From: Epiperipatus broadwayi
Lineage: Eukaryota; Onychophora; Udeonychophora; Euonychophora; Peripatidae
DNA: 64,000 bases
Direction of reading: 5' to 3'
Assembly (NCBI GenBank): GCA_028023455.1
Contig: JAQFVV010000012.1
Coordinates: forward strand, 4,678,023 to 4,742,022
Positions 1-12,164 of this stretch are shown in pieces (the first letter of the stretch is position 1; each line of letters opens with the position of its first letter). The position numbers and the translations under genes were made by a program. The notes beneath the pieces were generated by a model that saw only the letters and a list, made by a program, of their open reading frames with translations, searched no databases and was not told the DNA's origin.

Positions 1-522
1 ATATCGATTCTTTACACTTTAATGGAAAAGCTCCGATATTCTCACCCTTTCAACTATTCAACAGTTCATTTCATTGAAAAACCCCAAAGCCATTGGTGGA
101 ATTGATATTGTAGTCATACCCATGTAGATATTATGCCAGTCTAACCCCTTATATTATTGGACCACTATATACTTATTTATATTAATAGGAGATAAATGGG
201 CTGGACTTATATTATGATGTATTCTATTTCCAAAGCAATATGTAATTAACCTATTTATTCAGGTACTGAATGTTTGCTATAATAAATAGAGAAATTTGTC
301 AAGCATTGTTAGCTGAGAGGTCATCGCAGCCGTCTTGCAACAAGTAGTTGGTTGCAGATGGTTGTGGGTTCGCCTCCTGGCCTATGCTATGACATATGAA
401 AAAAAAAATAGAGGAATTTGGACTTAGGACTTTTAATCTATATTCACCTTCCAATCTACCTCAAAAAACTGATACATATGATCACACACATGTAAAAAAG
501 TTAAATGATCCTTTATATACTT
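1..522 (-). mobile_element. Truncated copy of the hammerhead-ribozyme repeat family, interrupted by a SINE
   Basis: The DNA matches, in the same order, the monomer seen at 39.4-40.5 kb and 60.8-62.8 kb. Shared landmarks are the segment with taatggaaaagctcc, the caaagccattggtgg segment, tcatacccatgta, the GGACTT block and the gatcacacacatgt block. It runs off the left window edge and stops just short of the ribozyme, so no ribozyme core is present. A SINE (299-406) splits it. Strand is set by the orientation in which other copies would transcribe the ribozyme. Confidence 0.7.
299..406 (+). mobile_element. tRNA-derived SINE, plus orientation, with 14-bp TSD
   Basis: It begins tcaagcattgttag, has an A-box-like region (gctgagaggtcat), a GCAA-type anticodon-loop region, a B-box-like stretch (gtgggttcgcctcct), the family tail tgctatgacatatg and a short A-run. 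Flanking copies aatagagaaatttg (285-298) and aatagaggaatttg (407-420) differ at one base and are the TSD. The insertion interrupts an older ribozyme-family repeat, so the SINE is the younger event. Confidence 0.88.
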
Positions 523-3500
523 ATTACATTTTCAGAATTGCCCATAATAAAATAGTCTTTATAAAATAATTTTCTTTAAAACAGAACTATATTTTTAGAA
601 CAGGTTGATAGCTTTCAGATCTAATAATAAATTTTTACTTTTAACATAATGACTCCCGATGAAACAATTATTTTTTAAATCTCATTAATACATCTAAAAC
701 TTTAACGTACAAAATCTAATCCTCCTCCTTTTAAAGTATATTTTGTTGAAAAATCAAAACTGTTAAATTATAATATGCATGGAAATAAAAAAATAATATG
801 AAAAAAGTATTACTTTAAATAATTGATTGAATATTAATAATAAAGTTGATAGGAATATTATTTCTGAATGATTTATATTATTTCATTTTGTAAAAAATTA
901 TACATAGGTCAAATTTGTTTGAGTTTAAAGAAAAAAATGAAAGTTTATAAAAATAAAATTAAAAATAAATATATTTGCTCTATATTATATATTATTGAAA
1001 GAAATACAGATAATAAAATTATGTTGAAGAAGGCTAAGATTGTCTTCTATGAAAACAACGAAATAAATAAAAGAATTAAATAATTTCTATTAAATAAAAA
1101 TATTTATGATTCTGAAGTTATCACCTTATAAACATTTTCTTTTGATATAAAAGAACCCTAATTGGAAACTTAGATCAAATTATGGAATAATAGGTTAATG
1201 TAAATTCATTTTGTATTAGTGTTATTTTGCACATGAGAAGTCTATCTTAGTAATGAAACCTAATGGTAAGTTTGATTAATTTTACTAATTTTAAATTTGT
1301 TATAATTTGTTAATACATATAAATTTATTTTAGTGTCTTTACTGCAAATTTTAATATGTTCATATTTTGAAGATAGGAACTAAAGTTTTACACAAACAAA
1401 TTTAAACTGTCCTACATAGATAAATTTTAAAATTAAAGAAATATAATCAAGAAAAGTGGAGTCAGATCTATAAAGGAACTTTCTAAAACTGAATTTAAAT
1501 GTGCAAACTCTCTATTTTTCAACATATTGTACATAATATATATTAGCTTTATTCATTTCTGGACATCTAGTGGTCACACTTAGTAGTTAGTAGCTATGTT
1601 TGTTTGCTTTTTTTGTTTTGTTTTTCAGGAAACATTGTATGAAGTTCAATAGAAAAAAAATAAATTTAATTAAGAAAGTATTCTAAATATCAATTTATGT
1701 ACGTGACATCTTTATTTCACAAGCACATTATATATAAAATGTGATTGCTCTATTATTTTCTTTGAAAATACCACAAATTTTTTATTGACAATTTTAGATA
1801 ATTGTGCATAATAAAATTGAATATTCTCTGTATTGAAATCTCATCCATAATGACATCCAAGTTTAAATAATACATTATTTTATCAGAAATCACAATCTGT
1901 TGAATGTTAGTTTTATTACAACTTAAATTTATTTGAGGTGTGTGTATATATATACAAATAAATATAAATACAATATTATTCAGGTAAATCCATTTATAAT
2001 TTTTTTTAAAATTATAAATCAACATTTTGATCAATATATAAATCAGGAGAAATCATAATAATTAGTCAAATTTGTAAATAACTATTAATCAAATGTCATA
2101 GGAATGACTTATGTAGATTTCTTAGTATTGTCATAATAACAAATCGTACTGAGTTAAGGATTCTTTATACATTTTATATTCATTAATAAAATCAACATAA
2201 ACACTTATTTTCCACTGATTCTAAAATAAATGTTTTTAGCATAACTGTAGGTACAAACATTTACACAGTTATTACATATTAAGTTTTATTTCCTTAGTAT
2301 ATCATTAATTTTACTTGTTACTTATTATTATTTGGTATAAATAAATTGTTATAACTGTTTATAAATAGTAAGTCCCAAGTTTCATTTACTTCAATTATTT
2401 AAACAGAATAACTATAAACTGTATTGGAAGGGATATAGATAAATGAACTTTAATTACGATATGGTTTAAACATTATTATTTCATGCCCATCTTAACTAAC
2501 TATTTACATCACTATCTTTACATTTACATTACATGCACAAGAGTTAGTATTCTTCATTATTCTAATTTATTGTATTGGTACAACTAAAGCATATAAAGCC
2601 TTCTCATGTAAAACATTCCAACTTTCTTCATAAATCTGAATTTAATCTGGTTTAGTTAGAATCTCTGTCTATTGGCATTACAACCCTATAGTCCTATTTA
2701 TAACATTATAGTTTTTGCAGCCCAAATATGTCTGACATTTGAAGGGACAGCCTTTCCCATTTTATTCCAGTACAGTTTTAAATACAATTTGTTTTATCTT
2801 TTACTGCATGTTGATTTTGTATTACGAATTGTCTAATTGTCAATATCCTGGAATGTAAAACAATTAACAATTAAACAATTAACTCCCTTGAAAGTTAAAA
2901 TTATTTTAAATAATAACAAATTTAAATATATATTTATAATGAACACACTTCAAAAGAAAAGAGTAATAAAAGAATAAAAGTAAAGGACTCCATCTTGGCA
3001 ACACAAACTCCTATATTATTTGTTTGAATGACACAATATATCACTGTTACTATTTAACAGTGTTTCTGCAATTAATTTGTTACCCAGTTGATGCCAGTCT
3101 GACCTGGTCGAAAAGTATGTTTATATTTTCAAAAAATTATATATGGATGTACTTGGATAATATTTTATATGTGTGTGTGTGTACATACGTTTCAAGTGTT
3201 AATTTTAATGGAACCTGTATTCTATATCAGTGATTATATTTATTTATGTGATATATTTTGATGTAAATTTTCATAATATAATATCTTATTATTATGTGTG
3301 AATGTATATATATAGCTTATTTTTTAAAAAATAATATTTATATTTACTTTGAATACTTATAGTCATCAAATATTTCATAAAATATGTTTAAAAATGTGAT
3401 GTTTACAATATTGCTTTGAATAAGTGAGAAACATTTAAATGCACTTTTAGTTTGATGGATTTTAATTTTTTATTTAATAAAACAATTGGCCAGTTTTTTT

Positions 3501-4221
3501 TATTTGCACTGACAATTAAAAACACAAGATAAATCATCATTTTAAATATGAAAATAATATGTTATAGTATTTTATATCTGCTTACCCAAAGTAATATCTG
3601 ACTTCATTCATTGTATTATTTTAACGTTGTGTACTTATTAGATATTAATTGCTATGAAATCAACATTTTTAAATTCCTATGCCCATTTTCAATCAGTAAA
3701 GATTTTCATGTTGAAACTGGTATTTGAAATGTTATAACGATTATCTAACTATTTTAAGAAACAAAAAGTAAAAGTTGTACTTAGTAGATGATCATGTTTT
3801 TTGGCAATGTGATTTCGGGAAAAATAAAATAGAAATAAACTAATAAACTAAAATACTATATTTTTTCATATTAAATTGGTACAAACCAGCAGTATTATTA
3901 TGAGTAATTCTTTTCTAGCAAATATCAGGGAAATTCTGACAAACTTATTAAGTCATTGGATGATATTAGAAAAGTGTAAATAGACTATGAAAAATAAAAC
4001 ATTACAAGGTCTAGTCAAAAAATCCAATTACTATTGCATGAAACTGCCTCATTGCAAAATCATACTTAAAACAACTGCTATAATCACTACTAAAGAGATT
4101 ACAAATCATATATATGCATAATTGTAAACCCAAACTTATTAAAACAAAAAGAAGCATCATTAATGTGAAATTGCACCTCTAATATCCTAATTAATAAAAG
4201 TTCTTAATGTTAAACTTGCCC
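523..4221. other. AT-rich DNA without a recognised feature
   Basis: Only short open frames of AT-rich composition occur here (868-1083, 1753-2034, 3024-3233). Their translations are rich in I, K, N, Y and F and match no family I know. Short TA/TG microsatellite tracts occur near 1940 and 3170. I see no gene. Confidence 0.6.
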
Positions 4222-4860
4222 TTAATTGTCTCAAATCAGAAAAATACCAGGACCAGTTAAAATCCTTCCAGAATGTTTTTAAAAACATAGGATATAAAGC
4301 CCAAATTTGATTGGTAAACTGCTTAGCAATATTATTCACAGTCAAACAATTTCAGAAAGCTGACAGCAGTCTTGATTCAAAAAATTATGTTTCCTTTAAA
4401 AATATTTTGAAATAAAATTTATTAACAAGATTATTAGTAATTTATTGAGATCTGTCTATATGGAGAGTATTATCTTTAACAACATATACTGAAAAAAAAT
4501 TTCCCTAATAAATTAAAAACTGATACCACTTTTATTTATCTAAGATTAGCTTATGAAGTCATATGAAAAAATGGCTTTTTAATATTTTCTTAAATTTTTA
4601 CATGTCAAAAAAACTCAATTTATTTGACAAATAATTGAAGAGTCACTAAATGATACTCATAGATTCAAGATTTTAAATAATGGTCACTCATTTTCAAGTT
4701 TAGTTTTTTTGTTTACTTAGGTTTGATATATTAATTATTGCCTTTATGATTACTGAATGCAGGAAAATTATTTATGTTGATGATATTGTTTTGACTAGAT
4801 AGAAAATATATTTTTCCAGAAATAGAAAGATTTTTCAATATGAAATGTCTGGAAAGCTTT
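4222..4860 (+). pseudogene. Non-LTR retrotransposon reverse transcriptase relic
   Basis: Plus-strand translation contains IRKIPGPVKILPECF near 4235, which resembles the K-x-PGPDGIP-x-EF(F) motif at the start of LINE reverse transcriptase domains. About 176 codons later, near 4763, comes KIIYVDDIVLT, a catalytic Y-x-DD box. The spacing suits a LINE-type RT, where the two motifs lie about 190-200 residues apart. Stops and frame changes between them show that the copy is dead. Sequence after 4860 may be more of the same element but is too decayed to read. Copia RTs also have a YVDDI box, but they lack the PGP motif at this spacing. Confidence 0.5.
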
Positions 4861-7800
4861 TTCAAAGATTGGAGTCTTATTTTTAAAGCAACAAATAAGA
4901 AAAGCTTTTATAATGAATATAATCTTTTGTAATAATACATGGAAATACATTCCTAATCCATTCAATTTAGAAATAATAGTTGATCACATTCTAAGTTATT
5001 TGTCTCATTTATCTAAGGTTAAATCTAATTTATATGACTAATCCTATTGAAGCATTTTTGGTATTATAATGAATATATTTTACAGAGAGCTTCATTAGCA
5101 TTACAATATTCTTCTGGTGAATATTGGATTCTATTTAGAGATAAAGTTTTTATACTAAACTTTTAGATAATCGATTAAATATTAATATCAGAAATATTAT
5201 TGATACAGTCAAGGCTATTTCTTAGCAGTTTTTTTATATCTTCTTCATTAGTTTATCAGAACTCTTCATTAGTTATCAAAAGAGAAGTTGTCTCACAGAA
5301 AATTTATAAAATGTTATTAAGTACACCAATTTGCTAACAACCTAAGATATAATTTCAGTATCTGACAAATGACTCATTGCAAATCAAAAGATTTCACGAT
5401 TGTTAATGTTTAACAGAAATAGTGGACTTAATCAGTGAAGAATTTATTAGCTTCATGCTCCCAAATCAAAATGCTTTAGATTTGCCTATATATTTAGAAA
5501 AATAGGTTGAAGATAAGAGGCTGCTCTTATCTTTATAAAGTTGAATCTTGTGTTTAGATTTGTAAAGGTCTCTTTTGTAATAAATTAAGCACTCAAGGCA
5601 CATATACTGAGGTTATAGCCTTATTTAAGTATAAACATTTGTATAAATCAAAATTCTCCTTCTGGATTTTCTACCAAGAATCTGTAATTTAGAATTATAC
5701 CATAAACATGGATTTCTTATGAGATTCCAATTAAATTTCTTTTTTCAGATGCAACAGTAAAGGTATCTGAATTTAATATTTGAAGATGTCATTGGGAACT
5801 CATTAACATAGGATAACTCATGATTATTGTAATTATTTATTTTACAATTGAAATTTAATAGTGGCTGACCCATAAAAATAATCAAAAACCACATACATAA
5901 TGACTTTCAAAATATGAAGACAATAGGAGAATTGAAGAACTTTAATAAAGTCACTAGAGATTCTTTCTTCTAGATATAATCTCTTCAGTTTTCTTTGTGA
6001 TATTAGTATCATCTTTTTTTCTATTATCAACTCAATGTCTCATTTTTTACAGACTATTTGCTGTAGAGTATTTAAGTTATTTTTACATTAGATAAAAAAA
6101 ATAGTTTTGTTTTTTGTAATAAGCTGAAAGTGTCAATTAATGTTGTATTAGTATTAACATTATTAGATAAAAAGAAATGCCTACAATTAGAATAGAGCTG
6201 TGATTATTAATATATAATTTCTTATCTGAGAGTCAGATAGATTCAAGACTTTAAGATTTTTAAATATATATATATATGGCTAAAAAATTAAAGGTGGCTT
6301 TCAAATGCAAAACTACATTAGCACAGATTTGAAATCAAAGTTTTCATTAATAGAAGTAATAGCAAGAAGAAGGTCTGGAGATGGAAATTAATAAATTGTA
6401 TTACAATGTAATAATCATTGATTACTGAATGTTGCAATAAATGACTTTAGAATGGATTGGGGAAATATTCTTTTTTTCACCCTCATAAACATAATATAGT
6501 AGAAAGTCCAATAGGCATTTTATCCAATATAGTTATTTAAAAGTCTCATGCTTTAATTTGCCTTTGATCTCTCTTTGTGTGTTACCTGCATGAAGAAAGA
6601 TTTAAATACTTAAGCAAAAATATATTATGAATAAGCAAAACATTTGAATATTATTATTGGGAATTTCCTAGTGTTTGATATTTCTCTAATTTAATTTGCC
6701 ATCAATATTTACAGCCTTTCGTAGAATTTAATGTGTATTATTTACATCATTAAAATGTTACTATTAAAAAAATACATTTTATATAAAATTTATTACAGAT
6801 ATACATAAGTATGATATGTAGTAAATTTTAACACAAAGTCTTTTTCTTCTTAATATTGAAAATCACTACGATATATTTTGTAGAATAAGTATCATAGTTT
6901 ACCTTCCCAAATTTTATTCTTTTAGTCGGATGAAATTTTTAGGGGAAAAACGTTAATGCAACTTCAAAACTTCCAATAGACGTGAAAAAAAAAAGGAAAA
7001 GTTTAAAGAGTTTTTTTTATATAGGCCTGCATTTTTATTTGTAATTAATTAATTCGTCTCAGCTTAACCAAGAAGGATAAACTTTTTAAGCTAACAATTC
7101 AGGGTTATGTTTTTATTAATATTAAATTTTAGTATATTTGTTTCAGTATGCTCAAATTTATATTTCTATTAACAACATGGCAATCAATAAAATGTTTCTA
7201 ACCTCATAAAATCAATTTAAAAAACAGTGAAACTTATATTTATTTTTAATATTGATTAAATAAGTTAATGGCGATAAAAAATAAAAATAATATAGACAGA
7301 ATTATACAGATATTATTTTTAAATTAAGATATTGAAAAACGATGGCTCATTATAATTATGTCTTTGTGCCAATAAAAAGTTGATTTCAGAGGGAACAAAG
7401 GGTTTAATTTAATATATGGCATACAAAATGAGAAGGTAAGTGAACTATAAAGAGAGTTATAATAGAAAAATCATACAAACTTTCATTATTAAAAAAATCA
7501 CTCCTTTTATATTCTTTGTATTGAGTTGAGACTTCTTTCAGTATTTTTATGCCATTTTTTACATTTGTGTGTGCGTGTATATATATATCATTTAAATAGC
7601 AACTGCTATTGTAGTATTTGGCATATACTCCTCTTTAATAATCCAAAATACATATAATATAAGAACAGCTCCTTTTTTCTTTAAGTTCTTCTTGGTTATG
7701 AAAAATATTGTCATGAATATCTTTAACAAGAGGAATGAATCTTAATCAATCTAGATATTTAACTTATGAGATTTTTACTCACCTGGCTAAATATATTCAT

Positions 7801-8224
7801 AATATTGTTTATAACCAAAAAGAGTTTAAGAAAAGAATGGATCACTTATTATATTTATTGTTGACTGCTAAGTGAGAGTATATGTCATTTATTATAACAC
7901 AAATTACTATTTAAATAATAGATTAAATATTATATATGTGTGTGTGTGTGTATACATGTGTGTAATGTATTTGCAGTTTCATTCATGTATGATTTTTATC
8001 ATTAATATATCAACATTTCAGCCTCCTTACACAAGTCATAAAATGAGTTATAAGTAGAATATTTTAAAGATGTTTGTAGTAGTGCTTGCAGTAAACACTA
8101 GTTTATAACAATGTTTAAAGTTTGACCAATACAAAGTTTGCAAAAATAAAAGTCAGAATTTCTTTTAAAATAATATGTTTTTAAAAAAGTATTCCAAATG
8201 GAAAGAATTTTGCATGTGTTATTA
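4861..8224. other. AT-rich DNA without a recognised feature
   Basis: No frame shows family motifs. A short TA tract lies near 6265 and GT/TA tracts near 7570 and 7937. The frames at 5842-6030 (minus) and 7872-8057 (plus) are short and composition-driven. The 5' part (to about 5600) might include remains of the upstream reverse transcriptase. Confidence 0.5.
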
Positions 8225-8530
8225 TGTTTATTGATACATTTGGTCTTTTTATTATCTCAATGGCTTCTCTGATCTTACATTGGTAGAAAGAGTCACTTCT
8301 GTATAAGATTCTGGTATTAGAGAAATCAGTATTGTGACCTGAATCCATAGCATGGAATGAGAATGCTGCTGATGATGAGTGTTGTTTAACTGCATTAGCA
8401 TGTTAATATATCTTCTAGTACTGGTGCAACAATTTCTCATACCTACATAAGAAGCTTTATAAATATCACTAAAAACTCCAAGATCTTCAAGTGGGATTGA
8501 ATCTTTAAGCTTGGTTATAATGTTGTTAAT
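8225..8530 (-). pseudogene. Penelope-like element GIY-YIG endonuclease fragment
   Basis: Minus-strand translation from about 8530 reads IITKLKDSIPLEDLGVF, then YKASYVGM, matching the GIY...YIG opening of the endonuclease at the C-terminus of Penelope-like retroelements. After a frameshift near 8400 it continues NAVKQHS, HAMDSGHNTD, ILYRSDSFYQ and KIREAIEIIKRPN, the usual H-x-GH, ILY and IREAIEI...N blocks of that domain. The RT part is not seen. A second copy of the same lineage lies at 19290-19560. PLEs are the best-known autonomous elements linked to hammerhead ribozymes, which makes this fragment relevant to the ribozyme repeats in the window. Other RT families carrying a C-terminal GIY-YIG remain possible. 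Confidence 0.78.
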
Positions 8531-9089
8531 TTTTTGATAAGTAGTAAGATGCTTTGCTTAACTCAATATTAATTTGTATGTTGGTTGGCTAAGCAAACTT
8601 AATTTTAATTAAAGTTGTAGTTTTTTGTTTAAATTGTGTTTTTGGTGAGTGCAGTATTATGTATAAATGCATATACACTAATAATAAATATTTAAAAATT
8701 ATCTGCCTATTTTAATACAACTATTTTCTTTAAAAAGTGAACTTTGTAGCTGATTTTATTATCTTTTCTGTAAAATATTTTTATGGAGTCCAGAAGCAAT
8801 AATTTATTTTAAAAAATTTTTTTAATGATTTTAATCAGTTTGTTTTAATTAAGAGTTTAATAAAATTATAGTTTTATTTTTATGGAATTGCTTAATTAAT
8901 TTAAATTTGATGGCTTGTCTGAGTAGAAATATTTTAATCACTGATTTGTTGATTAAGGGGATTCTTTAAATTTTTGAGTGGGACAAACATATGAGCAGTG
9001 AGTCAATATAAGACTAATAAAAATTATTAATTATTTTATTTTGTTGATTTCATTAAACTCTATTCTACTATATTTGAGTTTACCTACTT

Positions 9090-9399
9090 CATAAGTGCTA
9101 CTTAAATTATTCTGCTGTGGATCTATTGTATTTTGATCTGGCTGGGTTATATGTGCCCATCTTAAAAATGAACAAAGAGCTCACTCCAGTGACCAAATTA
9201 GAAGTGAAGTCTGCTAAGAAACTCAGAGATGAACTTTTCTTCAGCTTGAGCATCCAATATGTTCTAAATTCTTTTGCCAACTCACCTCCAAAATCAGCTA
9301 ACTGTCAACATCCTAGATCTCATCATAGGAAAGCATTTTTCAACAGTAATAAAACAAAACAGATGATTTTGTAAATTGTTTTGACATGCCAAGCATATG
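9090..9399 (+). other. Unidentified open frame with higher G+C than its surroundings
   Basis: An 85-codon frame (9117-9374) lies in a patch visibly richer in G and C than the flanks. The product has a basic, Ser/Pro/His-containing C-terminal half (NSPPKSANCQHPRSHHRKA) and no motif I recognise. The minus strand of the same patch is also open for tens of codons in one frame. It could be an exon, a processed fragment or part of a transposon. I see no clear splice sites, promoter or polyadenylation signal tied to it. Confidence 0.25.
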
Positions 9400-10854
9400 C
9401 ATTTATATATTTTCTGTACAGAAAGTAAAAATACTACACCCAGATTACCTAGAACTAACAGTAAAATCTTTACATGAAGTGTTTTTAGGTATATCAGTAA
9501 GCCAGTGTGTGATACATGTAAGAGTGTAAAGTTTTTTGCTAATATTTTGATTTATTGATATGTCATTTTATATTTGTTTTATTAATTTTATTCTTTTATA
9601 GATATTGTTATTAATTGTTTGAGTATAATTAGCTAAACCCTTTAATTTTTTTGACAGATAAAAATTAAGTTTAATTAAATGCAATTCTTTTCTAGAATTA
9701 TTATTTCTTTAGAAAGTTGACATAAAGCCCTTTTAAAGAATCTCAGCCAGATCCCCCCCTCCCATCTTCCAATTTCATCATTATTTTAAGCAATCCAGAT
9801 TCTCTGTAGCACTTAAAAGTAAATAGGATTTTTTTTGTAAGTTATAAAAAAAGAAAATTTGGATTAATATTTTTTAAATACATGTTTCAATTAATAATTC
9901 CCTAGAACTTGACATATTTATTTTTTAATTGATGCATGCATATGAGTGTGTCATAATTTTTATATGTGTTAAACTGTTTAAAGTATTGGTAGCTTTTTTT
10001 TGAGTGAGTGCATATAAATGGACTCTTTATAGACATTATGGGGTTTATTTATATAAATGGCCCTTTATGTATTTTTATGCTTACCATTAAATATGTGGAT
10101 TTTGATTTAGCATTGGGTTCAATAAAGTTTCTTTTTATGCTTATTTATATATATTTATCTGTTTTAACTCTTGTTTATTTACCATTTAAAATTTGTGGTC
10201 CTTATTGCTTTTGCATTAGGTCAAGTATAATAAAACTTTCCAGGGTTTATACATGTTTGTTGCTTTTATTTGGCACAGATTACTTACGAGTCTTTGTAAT
10301 TGTTTGTTATGTGTTTCCTCTCATGGCCTGGTTTTGCAATGCATATGAGGTTTGTACATAAAATTATCTTGTGTGAGCTTGTCTAATAATAAAGTTTGCC
10401 AATATTTATTTAATAATTAATGTTATTGCAAAGATTTTTGCACACATCTGAAATTGTCAAGTATATGTAAGTTATGTTATAATAAATTATTTTAATGAAC
10501 TAAAAGTTAATTTGAGGGGAATACTAAAAGAGAATAAAAACAATGAACTGTCAAATGCCTAAAACATCTTCTTTAAAAAGAGTTATACTCAATTTTGCTA
10601 CATGATTAAGCTAACTATAGTTCAAGTACCAATAACATATTTTTTTATTTATTTTATTGCTATTTCATGATTAATAACATTGTTGTTAATTGTTATATTT
10701 GTCTGGCATTTGTTTACTGTTGTCTGCTCTGCCAATTGATTATTTTTAACAAGAATTTCTGCTCTTCCTGGTCTAGCTGCAATAATTGATCTATATATGA
10801 TGGGACAGCTGTGGTAGGCACTTGTAATGAATATCCATATCAACAAATGATAAA
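9400..10854. other. AT-rich DNA with a diverged internal duplication
   Basis: Around 10000-10280 two segments of about 110 bp repeat in degenerate form: an accattaaatatgtgg...gcattggg block, then accatttaaaatttgtgg...gcattagg. A 117-codon open frame (10008-10361) spans them, but it is strongly hydrophobic and follows the T-rich composition, so I do not call it a gene. The rest of the stretch shows nothing recognisable. Confidence 0.45.
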
Positions 10855-11352
10855 TATTGATGTGATGTGATGCACTGTGAGTTTTTCTTAAATGGAGTCA
10901 GGAATCTCTCAATAACTATGCCAGAGAAAACTGTTAGCCACTTTACCTTTCCTTTCCATTCCCCACGCTAAGTTTTCCCATAATCTGCTCCATCCCATTT
11001 ACACAACATAATCTTTGTCAACTCTATGGCCTTTATATCTAAATCCCCCTTATCTTTTCCCAAACCCAGCATAAAAACCAATAACCCACTTTCTGTATAA
11101 TCACTTTGTTCACATTTATTCTTCCATAACTTCATTATTTATACCCTTTCTGCTTTCAAGCATTTACATTCAATTAACAGATGCCTAATATTTTCTAAGC
11201 CTTCCTTACACAATTTGCAGACTAAATCACCCATATTTTTCCATTTATGTGTATATTCTCTTGTTGCTAAAGATCTCGTTTGAACCTTAAACAATAAACT
11301 ACTTTCCTGGCTAATATCATAAATTAACTCACACCCAATGTTCCATTTACTT
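10855..11352 (-). pseudogene. LINE 3' end, copy 1, with zinc-knuckle-like C-terminus
   Basis: The minus strand encodes TREYTHKWKNMGDLVCKLC, KEGLENIRHLLIEC and KCLKAERVQ. This is the C-x2-C...H-x-L-x-EC arrangement (zf-RVT-like) found after the reverse transcriptase of many LINEs. It is followed by an acidic/basic tail and a 3' untranslated region ending in a gatgtgatg motif. Stops and frameshifts break it. A second copy lies directly beyond the ATTT microsatellite at 11442-11812. Upstream RT sequence is missing, as in ordinary 5'-truncated LINE insertions. Confidence 0.68.
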
Positions 11353-11441
11353 CTATATATATTTATTTATTTCTACATATATTTATTTATTTATTTTTTA
11401 TTAATTCTTTATTTATTTATTTATTTATTTATTCTTTATAT
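11353..11441. repeat. ATTT microsatellite forming the LINE tail
   Basis: Repeated ATTT units with a few interruptions. On the minus strand this is an AAAT-type tail immediately after the gatgtgatg end of LINE copy 2, the position where non-LTR elements carry simple-repeat tails. Confidence 0.8.
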
Positions 11442-11812
11442 ATTGATGTGATGTGATACAATGTGACTTCTTAAATGGAATCAGGAATCTCTCAACAAGT
11501 ATGCCCAGAGAAATATGTTAGACAATTTACTTTCCCTTTCCATTCTCCACTCTAAGTTTTCCCATAATCTGATCCATCCCATTTCCACCACATAATATTT
11601 GTCAACTATATGGCCTTTATATCTAAATCCCTCTTATCTTTTCCCAAATCCAGCATAAAAACCAATAACCCATTTTCTGTATAATCACTTTGTTCATATT
11701 TATTCTTCCATAACTTTATTATTTGTACTCTTTCTGCTTTCAAGCATTTACATTCAATTAACAAATGCCTAATATTTTCTATGCATTCCTTAAACAATGA
11801 TCCACCAAATCA
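11442..11812 (-). pseudogene. LINE 3' end, copy 2
   Basis: It is close in sequence to copy 1 (10855-11352). The frame at 11606-11797 reads ENIRHLLIECKCLKAERVQ and continues LWKNKYEQSDYTENG and LGKDKRDLDIKAI. Homology stops near 11812 and the next block of copy 1 (aaatcacccatatttttcc) reappears at about 12032. About 215 bp therefore separate two parts of this copy, by insertion or replacement. Confidence 0.68.
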
Positions 11813-12164
11813 TTAGTAGATTTGACTAGGCAAAAGATGATTAATAGATACATTATGCATCAATCCCAATAGGTGACTAAAAAATCTACATCAGTACATT
11901 ATTATCAATCAGAAGATAATCAATATACAAATGGTTCCAGACTGTTTGAAATATGTAAAACATAATATTTTCTGTATGTTAAAAGTATGTAAACACATTA
12001 TTTTTCATAAATAAAATTCTTTTGAGATTAAATCACCCATATTTTTCCATTTATGTCTAGTGGTGCCCTCTGTTCAAAAATATTAGGTGCAGTCTGTCCA
12101 ATATAGTAGTATATTCTGTTCAACCAATATTGTGTGTAGTTCATTTTATACAAAAAACAAATTG
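11813..12164. other. Sequence splitting LINE copy 2, then a short LINE-homologous block
   Basis: 11813-12030 has no counterpart in LINE copy 1. About 27 bp at 12032-12058 match copy 1 at 11223-11249 almost exactly. The following sequence (ctagtggtgccctctg) differs. No coding motif is seen. Confidence 0.45.

Noticed and set aside
10008-10361. 117-codon hydrophobic frame
   Set aside because: It covers a diverged T-rich duplication; the membrane-like composition follows from the base composition.
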